This document shows, one piece after another, positions 26,916-35,072 of a DNA stretch of 47,181 nt. Numbering within the stretch: position 1 is the first letter of the stretch; each line of letters starts with the position of its first letter. Under the pieces are notes generated by a model, which was not told where the DNA came from, did not search any database, and saw only the letters and a list, made by a program, of their open reading frames with translations. The position numbers and the translations under genes were made by a program. Source of the stretch: Gemmatimonadaceae bacterium (lineage in GTDB: Bacteria > Gemmatimonadota > Gemmatimonadetes > Gemmatimonadales > Gemmatimonadaceae); contig JACCWE010000028.1 in NCBI GenBank assembly GCA_013697785.1, forward strand, positions 1 to 47,181, given 5' to 3'.

Positions 26916-27425
26916 ATGCAGCTGCTCGTGATCAGACACGCGATTGCTGAAGATAAGGAAGCGTTCGCGGAAACGGGGCGACCCGATGACGAACGTCCGC
27001 TCACGAAGCGCGGCCGCAAGACGATGGCGAAGGCGACTCGCGGGCTTCGGCGCGAAGTGAAGTCGCTCGACGTGCTCGCTGCGAGCCCGCTCGTGCGCGC
27101 AAAGCAGACCGCGGCGATCGTCGCCGCGGAGTACGGAGACATCTTCATCGATACGGTTTCAGCGCTCGAGCCGGGCGCGACGATGAGTTCATTCGCGACG
27201 TGGCTCGCAACGCGGCGGCGCGCGAAGGTCGTCGCGATAGTGGGCCACGAGCCGCACCTGGGCGCGCTCGTCACCTGGCTTATCTCGGGAGTGACGACAT
27301 CGCACATCGAGCTCGACAAGGGCGGCGCGTGTCTCATCGAGATTGATGGAAAGCCTCGAGGCGGATGCGCGACGCTGCTCTGGTCGCTGCCGTCTGCGGT
27401 GCTCTCGAAGCTTGGTGCGGGATAG
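26916..27425 (+). CDS. sixA: Phosphohistidine phosphatase
   Basis: This 169-residue histidine phosphatase superfamily enzyme carries the RH motif at Arg7-His8 (LLVIRHAIAEDKE), RxxQTA (VRAKQTAAIV) and the second catalytic His111 in VGHEPHLG. The short length and the DDERPLTKRG motif match SixA, which removes phosphate from His-containing phosphotransfer domains. ATG 26916 gives the canonical N-terminus; a TTG at 26907 would add three residues. It is cytoplasmic and is convergent with the arginase gene. No two-component partner is next to it. Confidence 0.9.
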   Translation: MQLLVIRHAIAEDKEAFAETGRPDDERPLTKRGRKTMAKATRGLRREVKSLDVLAASPLVRAKQTAAIVAAEYGDIFIDTVSALEPGATMSSFATWLATRRRAKVVAIVGHEPHLGALVTWLISGVTTSHIELDKGGACLIEIDGKPRGGCATLLWSLPSAVLSKLGAG

Positions 27426-27542
27426 CAGAACGACAACTGCCCCTCTCGCGGCCCATGCGTTTTTTGTCCGCTCCAGTCCGTTCGATCGTTTTCACAATTC
27501 GTTAACGGCTTGTGTTCCGGCGCGCGCTTTATGTGCTCTCCG

Positions 27543-28361
27543 CTAACCCTCCAGCATTCGACTCGCGAGCTCGCGCACGAGCTTCGCCGCCACAGTCGCC
27601 GATGCGCCGGTCATATCCTGTGTTGGGTTGAGCTCGACGACATCCGCGCCGACGATCGGAGCCGGCAGCGACTGGATCATGGTCACCACCTCGCGCACGG
27701 TGAGCCCGCCCGGCTCGCGGTGCGACACTCCCGGCGCAAACGCCGGATCGATTCCATCCATATCCACGCTCACGTAGAGCGGACCACGCAGCTCGGGGCG
27801 CGCGCCCGCGACCCACGCGCGCATGTCGATCACTCGCACGCCGTACTTCTCCGCCTGTGCTCGCTGTGCCGCGTTCATCGTGCGAATACCCACCTGCACC
27901 AGCTGCGTGGCCAGCTTCTCCTCCATGATCCGCGCGAACGGGCATGCGTGCGAGGAGCGGTCGCCCTCGAAGTCGCTGTACAGATCCGGATGCGCGTCGA
28001 TCTGCAGAATCGTGAGCCCCGGCACGAGCGGGCCGAGCGCGCGAAGCACGGGATACGTGACCGAGTGATCGCCGCCAAGCGACAGCGGTCGAGCGCCGGA
28101 AGCGATCAGCGCGCGGATGCCGCTCTCGATCATCAGGCGCGCATCACCACTCGCGGGGAGATCGAGATCGCCTGCATCGGCCAGCGCATCGGCGGCGAGC
28201 ACGTGCACGCCACTCTCGCTGTGCCCGTTCGACTGCGAAGAGTGCAACTCCTCGCGGATGCGCGCGGGCGCGAGCGCGGGGCCACGAAGAAACGACGAGC
28301 TCGCGTCGTACGGAAGACCGATCAGCGTCGGTTGTGCGGATATGAGTGGTATAGCTGTCAT
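27543..28361 (-). CDS. Arginase/agmatinase-family ureohydrolase
   Basis: This 272-residue enzyme should cleave a guanidino group to urea plus an amine or amino acid. Manganese ligands are complete: His99 in LGGDHSVTYP, Asp122-His124-Asp126 in IDAHPDLY, Asp200 and Asp202 in SVDMDGIDPAFAPG. The segment FAPGVSHREPGGLTVREV and the end VVELNPTQDMTG followed by AKLVRELASRM look very like plant-type arginases, which belong to the agmatinase side of the family. Arginine, agmatine or another guanidino substrate are all possible. ATG 28361 gives the usual N-terminus. The upstream MarR gene is frameshifted and runs into this gene in the same frame. Confidence 0.88.
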   Translation of the reverse strand: MTAIPLISAQPTLIGLPYDASSSFLRGPALAPARIREELHSSQSNGHSESGVHVLAADALADAGDLDLPASGDARLMIESGIRALIASGARPLSLGGDHSVTYPVLRALGPLVPGLTILQIDAHPDLYSDFEGDRSSHACPFARIMEEKLATQLVQVGIRTMNAAQRAQAEKYGVRVIDMRAWVAGARPELRGPLYVSVDMDGIDPAFAPGVSHREPGGLTVREVVTMIQSLPAPIVGADVVELNPTQDMTGASATVAAKLVRELASRMLEG

Positions 28362-28416
28362 GCTGCATGATACGGCGCGGCAACCGTCGGTGCACGCCCT
28401 CCACCTTGTCTCGCGG

Positions 28417-28886
28417 CTAGTCCGCCATCCGGCCGAGTCGCTCGTCGTGCGCGATCCCGAGCATGGTGGACCGCAGCGACGACGCCGCCGTCTTCCCGAA
28501 CACGGCCGCGAAGCGCTCCTGCCCCGCTGCCAGAGCGGCGTCGCAGCTGCGTACTTTGCCCTTCCCTTCGCGCTGAGCACCACGAGCCGACGACGGCGGT
28601 CCGCGTCGCTCGCCTCAAACGCGATCAGCTTGTCGCGCTCGAGCGGACGCAGGTTGTGGCCGAGCGCCGAGCGATCGAGCACGAGCGCCTCGGCGACCTC
28701 GCCCATCGTGGGTGGAGAGCTCCCGCGCACCGCGATCTCGTTGAGAATCGCGAACTGCGTGCTCTTGAGCCCACTCGAATGAAGCGCCTCGTCGTAGAGC
28801 TGCGTCATGCGCCGCGATGCCTGGCGCACGGCAGTCGCGAAGCACAGTGAATCCGATGCGCCGGCGGGGGTCGCCTTCTTCTGCAT
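28417..28886 (-). pseudogene. MarR-family regulator with a frameshift
   Basis: The gene starts at ATG 28886 with a GGAGAC ribosome site. It encodes a winged helix: TQFAILNEIAVRG, TMGEVAEALVLDRSALGHNL, and the wing DRRRRLVVLSAKG. After ATPLWQ, at 28518-28530 (minus strand GCAGCGGGGCAGG), the frame is lost. In the next frame a normal C-terminus continues as QERFAAVFGKTAASSL and ends LGRMAD with a TAG at 28417-28419. A single missing base in the G4 run explains this. In the uncorrected frame the ORF continues through 28361 into the arginase gene. It could be a real mutation or an assembly error. Loss of the last helices would disturb dimerisation. Confidence 0.75.
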
Positions 28887-28963
28887 GCTGGTCTCCAGTG
28901 GCGGCTGTATCGGGCAAATGGGGGCACGTACCCCGATAATTCCAGCCGCCTCGGACAGAAGCC

Positions 28964-29617
28964 CTAGAGTATGTTCACCGCGCGCCCCGCGAGCAGCGCC
29001 ACAGTGGTGAGCGACATGATGGCCTGCACCATCATCATCAGCTTCGCCCATCGCGACAGCACCGGCACATCGGTGGGCGCGAAGGAGGTGGAGGTATAGA
29101 ACGAGATCGCGAGATAGTCGACGAACTGCGGCCGCCACCTCTCCATCTCGGCGATCGACTTGCCATCCGTTCCCGGAGCGATCGTCGCCATCTGCGGAAA
29201 GAGAAATGCTCCGCGCGCATGCGCCGGCCGGCCGTCGCGCGCGTTGGGGCCACCCGCATCCAGGCGCCAGTACCACACCGCGAAGACGATGACGTTCGTC
29301 ACCCACAGCACCGCCGCCGAGCCGAGGAGTCGCGCCGCCACCTCGGCGTGTGCAGGAAGCGCGAGGATCAGCGTGACGAGCGAGTAGATCAGCGCGAGCG
29401 TCAGCAACACGAGCATCGCGTAGCCGAACAGCTGGTTCAGAACGGGCTTGTGCATGTAGTGGGTAGCAACCGCGGCCATGACGAGCAGCGTCACCAGCAG
29501 CGCAACCATCCACTGTGGCAGCACGCTCAGCGATCGGGGGAGCGCGAACGGGAGCGAGGCTGCCGCCAGCGATGCGAGGGCGACGGGCCAGCGCGGCTCA
29601 TATTTGATCTCGTTCAT
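28964..29617 (-). CDS. Membrane protein with a pore-loop-like segment
   Basis: This 217-residue protein has about five to six hydrophobic helices (for example 12-30, 33-52, 65-88, 96-118, 190-212). A cytoplasmic or periplasmic loop (120-165) follows the fourth. Near the end, YLAISFYTSTSFAPTDVP (168-185) followed by LSRWAKLMMMVQAIMSL is arranged like the selectivity-filter loop and inner helix of potassium channels. The filter TVGYG is, however, replaced by TSTSFAPTD. I infer a channel-like membrane protein but cannot name ions. It is on the minus strand upstream of the MarR gene, with 77 nt between. Confidence 0.7.
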   Translation of the reverse strand: MNEIKYEPRWPVALASLAAASLPFALPRSLSVLPQWMVALLVTLLVMAAVATHYMHKPVLNQLFGYAMLVLLTLALIYSLVTLILALPAHAEVAARLLGSAAVLWVTNVIVFAVWYWRLDAGGPNARDGRPAHARGAFLFPQMATIAPGTDGKSIAEMERWRPQFVDYLAISFYTSTSFAPTDVPVLSRWAKLMMMVQAIMSLTTVALLAGRAVNIL

Positions 29618-29678
29618 CCCCTATGATAGCGTAGAGACGCACGTCTGGCGCAACAGAATTTCATCACGGAGAGTGGAA

Positions 29679-30233
29679 GTGGACGCTCGGAAATCGACCC
29701 GAGTCATGCACGTTGCGCTCCTCCGCGGCATCAATGTCGGCAAGGCCAAACGCGTCCCGATGGCCGACCTGCGCGCACTCTGCGAATCGCTCGGCTACCG
29801 TGACGTGAAGACGCTGCTCAACAGCGGCAATGTGGTCTTCGCCGCCGCGCGCGCCGACGCCAGCGCGGCCGCCAAAATCCAGAAGGGGATCGCGGAGCAG
29901 ATCGGCGTTTCCTGCCGCGTAGTCGTGCTCACCCGCGACGAGCTCGACACAGTCATCGCGGAAAATCCATTCAGCGAGAGCGAGACGAATCCCTCGCGAT
30001 TCCTCGTCACCGTGCTCGCGACGGACGCCGACCGCGCGCGCATCGATGCGCTGACGAAGGAGGAGTGGGGCGCCGAGCGGATCGGCGCGGGTACGCACGC
30101 GGCCTATCTCTGGTGCGCGAACGGGATTCTCGAGAGCCGCATCGTCACGGCGATCTCGAAGCAGCTCGGCGACTCCGCCACGAGTCGCAACTGGGCGACG
30201 ATGAAGAAGCTTCAGGCGCTCGCGAGCGCCTGA
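29679..30233 (+). CDS. DUF1697 family protein
   Basis: The 184-residue protein has the family hallmarks HVALLRGINVGKAKRVPMADL and LLNSGNVVF, and ends with TSRNWATMKKLQALA. The family is widespread, small and soluble, and has no established function. GTG 29679 is favoured because GGAGAG lies 5 nt upstream; ATG 29706 directly before HVALLRG is an alternative with no ribosome site. The last 22 nt overlap the convergent M20 hydrolase gene. Confidence 0.85.
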   Translation: MDARKSTRVMHVALLRGINVGKAKRVPMADLRALCESLGYRDVKTLLNSGNVVFAAARADASAAAKIQKGIAEQIGVSCRVVVLTRDELDTVIAENPFSESETNPSRFLVTVLATDADRARIDALTKEEWGAERIGAGTHAAYLWCANGILESRIVTAISKQLGDSATSRNWATMKKLQALASA

Positions 30234-31438
30234 GCCGCGAGAGTTTCCGACGCGACTCGCGCACACTCGGCCAGCACCGCCGCGCCAATGAACAGCGCGC
30301 CCTCGGCGGCGTAGTAGCCGGGCGAATGCGCCGCGATCACGCGCCCCCCCGGCTCGCGCGCGCCGATTCGCATGAAGCATCCGGGGATACTCTCCATGTA
30401 CACGGCGAAATCTTCACCGCCCATGTTCGTCGTTCCGAGCGGCACGAGCGCCGCCTCGCCCAGCACGCTGGCGGCAGCGCGGGATGCGATGGCCGCCATG
30501 CGCTCCGGATTGACGATCGGGGGCGTGCCGCCCGAGAGCGTCGTGGTGGCCGTCACACCGTACGCAGCGGCGACGGCACTCACGAGCACCGCGAGCTCAC
30601 GCGTGAGCAGCGTGCGCGCCGCGACCGTCGTCGCGCGTATCGTCCCCGACATCTTCGCGCGGTCGGGGATGATGTTCGATGCCGTCCCCGCACTGATCGT
30701 GCCGACGGTGACCACGCCGGGCTGCGCGGGATCGAGACGGCGCGACACGAGCGTCTGCAGCGCAGTGACGATCGCCGCAGCAGCGACGATCGGATCCGCT
30801 GACTCGTGCGGGCGAGCGCCGTGCGAGCCGGAGCCGAAGATCTCGATGTCGAAGGTATCCGTGGACGCGGCGAGCTCTCCCGCCTGCGCCACGATCTGCC
30901 CCACCTCGAAGCGCCGGTCGACGTGCCCGCCGAAGATCGCCCTCACGTTCGCGAGCGCACCGCTGGCGACGATCGCGCGCGCACCGTCGCCCACTTCCTC
31001 GGCCGGCTGGAACACGACGAGTACGTCGCCATGCGCCGGTGCGGCCGCGAGGAGCATCGCGGCGCCCACCGCCCACGACGCGTGAATGTCGTGACCGCAC
31101 GCGTGCATGACGCCCGCATTCGTCGATGCGAACGAGAGTCCGGTGCTCTCGGTGATCGGGAGCGCGTCGATGTCACCTCGCAGCGCGACGACCGGCGCCG
31201 AGCGATCTTCGCCCGCAATGCGAGCGATGAGTCCCGTGCCCGCCACGCGAGCGACGTCCGTGATGCCGAACGATGCGAGCGCCGCCACGAGCTTCTCGAC
31301 CGTCGCCTTCTCCTGCCACGACAGCTCGGGGTGCATGTGCAGGTCGCGCCTTAGCTCGACGAGACGCCGCGCCTCGTCGCGCGAGAAGCGGCCGGCGACT
31401 CCTGCCGGAACCGCGACGTCGTCGATCGTGGTCGTCAT
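30212..31438 (-). CDS. M20D family amidohydrolase, probable N-succinyl/N-acyl amino acid hydrolase
   Basis: The 408-residue enzyme has the M20 metal motifs: LRGDIDALPI (86-95), MHACGHDIHAS (111-121) and the catalytic pair Glu147-Glu148 in FQPAEEVGDG, followed by a lid domain and EDFAVYMESIPG near the C-terminus. Close homologues hydrolyse N-acyl amino acids such as hippurate and acetyl or succinyl derivatives. It is the last gene of the dacB-GNAT-racemase-M20 operon and begins 7 nt after the racemase gene. I therefore infer that it removes succinate from N-succinyl-L-amino acids. No signal peptide is visible. The sequence alone would allow other acyl groups. Confidence 0.88.
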   Translation of the reverse strand: MTTTIDDVAVPAGVAGRFSRDEARRLVELRRDLHMHPELSWQEKATVEKLVAALASFGITDVARVAGTGLIARIAGEDRSAPVVALRGDIDALPITESTGLSFASTNAGVMHACGHDIHASWAVGAAMLLAAAPAHGDVLVVFQPAEEVGDGARAIVASGALANVRAIFGGHVDRRFEVGQIVAQAGELAASTDTFDIEIFGSGSHGARPHESADPIVAAAAIVTALQTLVSRRLDPAQPGVVTVGTISAGTASNIIPDRAKMSGTIRATTVAARTLLTRELAVLVSAVAAAYGVTATTTLSGGTPPIVNPERMAAIASRAAASVLGEAALVPLGTTNMGGEDFAVYMESIPGCFMRIGAREPGGRVIAAHSPGYYAAEGALFIGAAVLAECARVASETLAAQALASA

Positions 31439-31445
31439 GCTGCGA

Positions 31446-32570
31446 TCACTTCGCGCCGATCTTTTGCGTGCGCACCGTCAGCGCATCCACACGGTCGAGG
31501 TCGACCGTGATGCCGATTCCCGGCTCATCGCGCGGCACTTTCACGATTCCATCGTCGCTCATGGTCCACTCCGGCGTCACGACATCCTGTTCCCAATAGC
31601 GCGCGCTCGGGCTTAGATCGCCCGCGATGCTGAAGCCGGGAAGCGACGCGAGGGCGACATTGTACGCGCGCCCGACTCCGCTCTCGAGCATCCCGCCGCA
31701 CCAGACGGGGATCTTGTTCTTCACACAGAGATCGTGGATCGCGCGCGATTGCGCAAATCCTCCCACGCGCCCCGGCTTGATGTTGATGATGCGACCGGCG
31801 CCGAGCGAGATCATATCCTCGGCCTTCTCGACATCGGTGATCGATTCATCGAGGCAGATCGGCGTCTTGAGCACGCGCTGCAGCTGCGCGTGGCGAATGA
31901 TGTCGTCGAACGCGAGCGGCTGCTCGATCATGATGAGATCGAGATCGTCGAGCTGCTTCAGGCGATCGGTGTCGGCCAGGGTGTATGCGTTGTTGGCATC
32001 CGCCATGAGCGGCGCCTTGGGATACGCGCTCCGTACCGCGCGCACGAACTCGACATCGGAGCCGGGCTGGATCTTCAGCTTGATCTTGCGATAGTGCTCG
32101 CCGATCGCGCGTCCTGCGCGCTCGACGAGCGCCTCGGGAGTGGCCTGGATGCCGAGCGAGATCCCGGTCTCGATCCCCTCCCGCGTACCGCCGAGCAGCT
32201 TCGAGAGGGAGATCTTTTCGCGCACCGCGGTGAGTCCCCACATCCCCATCTCGATTGCGGCCTTCGCCATGTTGTGGCCGCGAAAGTTCTTCTCGAGTAC
32301 GGGGTCGACCTCGGATGGATGTGCGAAGTCGACGCCGAGCACGCGGGGAGCCACGTACTGGGTGATCGAGAACCAGGCGGTGTCGATCGTCTCCGACGTG
32401 TAGTTCGGCTCCTCGCCGGCCACGCACTCGCTCCACGTCTCGGCGCCATCGGCGTCGCGGAGATGGAGGAGCATGATGCGGCGCTCGACGCAGAGCCCCG
32501 AGGAGATGCGGAATGGCTCCTTGAGCGGAAGGCGGATCTCGCGGAGTTCGATCTGTTCGAGCCGGGTCAT
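31446..32570 (-). CDS. Enolase-superfamily N-succinylamino acid racemase (MenC-type NSAR/OSBS)
   Basis: This 374-residue member of the muconate-lactonizing subgroup interconverts N-succinyl-D- and L-amino acids by proton abstraction. The KxK motif is Lys164-Leu-Lys166, the metal ligands are Asp191 (MADANNAY), Glu216 (MIEQPL) and Asp241 (CLDES), and the second base is Lys265 in NIKPGRVGG. The same family also makes o-succinylbenzoate for menaquinone (MenC), and the two activities cannot be told apart by motif. Here there are no men genes. The gene overlaps a GNAT gene by ATGA and is followed by an M20 hydrolase, which is the arrangement described for the D- to L-amino acid succinylation pathway. 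That context favours racemase. Confidence 0.85.
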   Translation of the reverse strand: MTRLEQIELREIRLPLKEPFRISSGLCVERRIMLLHLRDADGAETWSECVAGEEPNYTSETIDTAWFSITQYVAPRVLGVDFAHPSEVDPVLEKNFRGHNMAKAAIEMGMWGLTAVREKISLSKLLGGTREGIETGISLGIQATPEALVERAGRAIGEHYRKIKLKIQPGSDVEFVRAVRSAYPKAPLMADANNAYTLADTDRLKQLDDLDLIMIEQPLAFDDIIRHAQLQRVLKTPICLDESITDVEKAEDMISLGAGRIINIKPGRVGGFAQSRAIHDLCVKNKIPVWCGGMLESGVGRAYNVALASLPGFSIAGDLSPSARYWEQDVVTPEWTMSDDGIVKVPRDEPGIGITVDLDRVDALTVRTQKIGAK

Positions 32571-33397
32571 CGGGTGCCGTTGCGTGAGAGAATGTAGAAG
32601 TAGCGGTCTTCGGGTACGAGGTGCGAGAAGCCTGTGATGCAATAACCTCGTTCCATGTAATGAGTGAGCACGTGCCGCGTCGATGCTCGCAGGCGAGAGG
32701 CGGCGGACATCCCGCGCGCGATCACCTGCTCGATGTCGGCGGGAACCTCGACGCGAACCATGTCGGCGTCGGGAAGGTCGCCGGATGCATGCGCCGCGTC
32801 GAGATCGTTGACCACGGGGAGATCGCGCCACGCCGGATCTTCCGCGGCCGTGCCGGTGCGGCCGTTCGCGCCGCCCTCGACGGCGAGATCCCACGCGACG
32901 ATGAAGCGATCGGTGCCGATGCCGCCGTGCAGCGCGCTGTGGGTATCGGCGCCGTACATGTCGACGACGTATTCCTTCGGCCGCGCGCCGAGTCGCACGA
33001 TGTTGAGATACGCATTCTTGGCGACGAGTGGATCATACGTCCAGAACATCGTCTCCACGCCGAGGGGAAGAAGAAGCTCGCGTTGATACATCTTGAGCCG
33101 GCGCCCGAGTCCCTTGTTCCGCGCGCTGGAGTGCACGGCCAGGAGATCCGACCAGTGTACGAGCTTTCCGTCGATCACTCCCATCATCCCGAACACGAAG
33201 CCGAGCAGCGCTCCGTCCGCGTCGAAGGCGCCGGCGGTGACACCGCCGATCTTCTGCGTGATGCGAAGCATCGTGGCGGGAACGATCTCGGTGAAGCTCT
33301 CGCCCCAGATCGCGTGCTGCATGCGGACGCATGCGTCGTACTCATCGGTCGTCTCGACCCGGCGAATCGTGATGCCGTCGGCCGACGTGACGCTCAT
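32567..33397 (-). CDS. GNAT-fold acyltransferase, probable D-amino acid N-succinyltransferase
   Basis: The 276-residue protein belongs to the GNAT acyltransferase family usually found beside MenC/NSAR enzymes. The acyl-CoA site is AVHSSARNKGLGRRLKMYQR (about 88-107), with VETMFWTYDPLVAKNAYLN after it. Residues 150-276 form a second domain with DMYGADTHSALHGGIGTDRF. Homologues next to racemase genes were shown to transfer succinyl from succinyl-CoA to D-amino acids. It overlaps dacB upstream and the racemase gene downstream, each by 4 nt, so the three are translated together. The substrate assignment is inferred from this neighbourhood. Confidence 0.8.
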   Translation of the reverse strand: MSVTSADGITIRRVETTDEYDACVRMQHAIWGESFTEIVPATMLRITQKIGGVTAGAFDADGALLGFVFGMMGVIDGKLVHWSDLLAVHSSARNKGLGRRLKMYQRELLLPLGVETMFWTYDPLVAKNAYLNIVRLGARPKEYVVDMYGADTHSALHGGIGTDRFIVAWDLAVEGGANGRTGTAAEDPAWRDLPVVNDLDAAHASGDLPDADMVRVEVPADIEQVIARGMSAASRLRASTRHVLTHYMERGYCITGFSHLVPEDRYFYILSRNGTR

Positions 33398-34986
33398 GGT
33401 CGCGCCTCGTATGCGGCGGCGGCAATCTCGCCGAGCGCCTGGCCGACTACGGCAGTAACCGCGTTGGGCTCGGTGGAGACCGAGACGTTGTTCACGTAGA
33501 TCGCGAAGGCCAAGTGTCGATTGTCCGCCGTCGTGATGTAGCCGGCGAGCCCCTTGCCGGTGATGAGGAGTCGCCGATTGAGCGGATCGTAGACGTCGAA
33601 CGTCCCGGTCTTCGCGAAAACGTGACCGACCGCGGGCGAGTCGGGTTGGATGTTCCAGAGGGTGCCGTCGCGGCCGAGTATCGGGAGCGCGTTGCGAAAG
33701 AGCGCGGAGTCCTTCTGCTGACTCATGTACTTCAGATAGCTCACCATGAATGCGGGGGTGAAGTGCGCGTCGCCGCCGGCTCCGTCGGCCTGCTGGGCGC
33801 CGGTGAGATCGAGGCCGGCCTTGGTGAGAAAGTCGTGCTCGAGATCGAAGCCGGTTTTCGAGCTGTCGTCGGGTGCGAGCACCGCCTTGAGAGCGCGTGG
33901 TGTCATGCTCGCGTGAAGATTCTGACTGACCTTGAGCGTGATCCTCACGTCTTCGCTGAGCGCGTGCGACACGTGCTCTGCAACGACACGATCGGGAGTG
34001 TACGAGGAACGCAGCGCCTTGAAGTCGGGGGCAGGTGAAGCGCGCTGCGGGCGCCCCGCGATCGCGACGCCCCGCTCCTGCAGCGCCTCGGTGAAGGTTA
34101 CCTCGGCGAAGCGCGCCGGATCCGCGACGCGATAGGCGTTGAGGATCGGCGCCGCGCCCGCGGGGGTAGTGCCGACGATGGTGACCGTGCGGAGACCGGT
34201 GGCGTTGGCGGTGTCGATGGCGATGTCGACGCTGGCCTTCGAGCCGGGCGCGCCGGTGGTCACCTTGTTCACGATCCGAAGATACGATGTGACGGGGCTG
34301 GCGACGATCGATGCGGCGCTGCCAACGGCACCGCCCGGACCGATCATGAGGTCGACGAGGTTGTCGTTGACGACGATGGGGGACATGACGACACCAGTGC
34401 CGAGCTCGCGGTCGCCGGACTGGAAGAGCGTCGCGTCGACGAGCACGCGTCCGGTGATGCGCTTGATGCCGTGGGAAGCGACCTGGGTGGCAAGCTTCCG
34501 GATGATGAGAAGTGGATCGCCGGGCACCGCGCGCGTGTGCTCATCGCCGTCGTACGCGTGATCCTCGTTCTCGAAGGCGAGGGTGCCGTCGGGGCGCACG
34601 CGCGCGGAGAGATTGGGGTCGCCGCTCGCGAGGAGAATGAGATCTCCGTTGAGGGTGCCGGCCTTGTCCACAGTGCCGGTGCGATAGACGCGCGTGTGGA
34701 AGCGGTAGTCGGCGCCCATGAGCTCGAGCGCCGTGCCCTCGGTGAGGAGCTTCGTGGTCGAGCCGGGAACGAAGAGCTTCTCGGCGTTGAGCGTGTAGAT
34801 CGCCTTGCCGGAGTCGAGCGAATAGAACTCGATCCCGAAGAGAGCTCGCTTGAACTCGGGGCGATCGACGACGCGCTGGATGCGCTCGGAAAGCGTCCCG
34901 CCGGACTGCGCCTCGACCGGCGTGACGGCGAAGAGCGCGAGCAGCGCCGCGGCAAAGAGTCGTACGAGGAATCGTAGGCAGCTCAT
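33394..34986 (-). CDS. dacB: D-alanyl-D-alanine carboxypeptidase/endopeptidase, PBP4 class
   Basis: This 530-residue exported penicillin-binding protein has a signal peptide (FLVRLFAAALLALFAVTPVEA) and the three active-site motifs S76TTK79 (FVPGSTTKLL), S354QN356 and K459TG461 (FAKTGTFD). The large insertion between the first and second motifs is normal for class C low-mass PBPs such as DacB. It would trim terminal D-Ala or cleave cross-links of peptidoglycan in the periplasm. ATG 34986 directly precedes the signal peptide; the frame extends to 35070, but that part lies over the divergent promoter. It heads the GNAT-racemase-M20 operon, so released D-Ala could feed that pathway. Confidence 0.92.
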   Translation of the reverse strand: MSCLRFLVRLFAAALLALFAVTPVEAQSGGTLSERIQRVVDRPEFKRALFGIEFYSLDSGKAIYTLNAEKLFVPGSTTKLLTEGTALELMGADYRFHTRVYRTGTVDKAGTLNGDLILLASGDPNLSARVRPDGTLAFENEDHAYDGDEHTRAVPGDPLLIIRKLATQVASHGIKRITGRVLVDATLFQSGDRELGTGVVMSPIVVNDNLVDLMIGPGGAVGSAASIVASPVTSYLRIVNKVTTGAPGSKASVDIAIDTANATGLRTVTIVGTTPAGAAPILNAYRVADPARFAEVTFTEALQERGVAIAGRPQRASPAPDFKALRSSYTPDRVVAEHVSHALSEDVRITLKVSQNLHASMTPRALKAVLAPDDSSKTGFDLEHDFLTKAGLDLTGAQQADGAGGDAHFTPAFMVSYLKYMSQQKDSALFRNALPILGRDGTLWNIQPDSPAVGHVFAKTGTFDVYDPLNRRLLITGKGLAGYITTADNRHLAFAIYVNNVSVSTEPNAVTAVVGQALGEIAAAAYEARP

Positions 34987-35035
34987 GCTGATTTTGTCCG
35001 TTGGAAAAGTGTGACGCGCCCGCGCCCGAGGATAC

Positions 35036-35063
35036 TTGCAGCTGTTTGGTATACCGATATAGT
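35036..35063 (+). promoter_or_regulatory. Promoter of the CPBP protease gene, near-leaderless
   Basis: TTGCAG (35036-35041), a 16-nt spacer and TATAGT (35058-35063) form a good sigma-70 promoter. Transcription would start near 35070, leaving only about three bases before ATG 35073. A small palindrome, GGTATACC, lies in the spacer and could be an operator. Confidence 0.45.
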
Positions 35064-35072
35064 ATGCCAATC

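Noticed and set aside
28887-29513. Upstream part of a very long minus-strand frame (27543-29513) suggesting a 656-residue multidomain protein
   Set aside because: It lies inside the membrane protein gene in another frame; the frame is open only because of high GC and the MarR frameshift.
31446-32570. Annotation as menC of menaquinone synthesis
   Set aside because: There are no men genes nearby and the GNAT plus M20 neighbours match the succinylamino acid racemase context; OSBS side activity is still possible.
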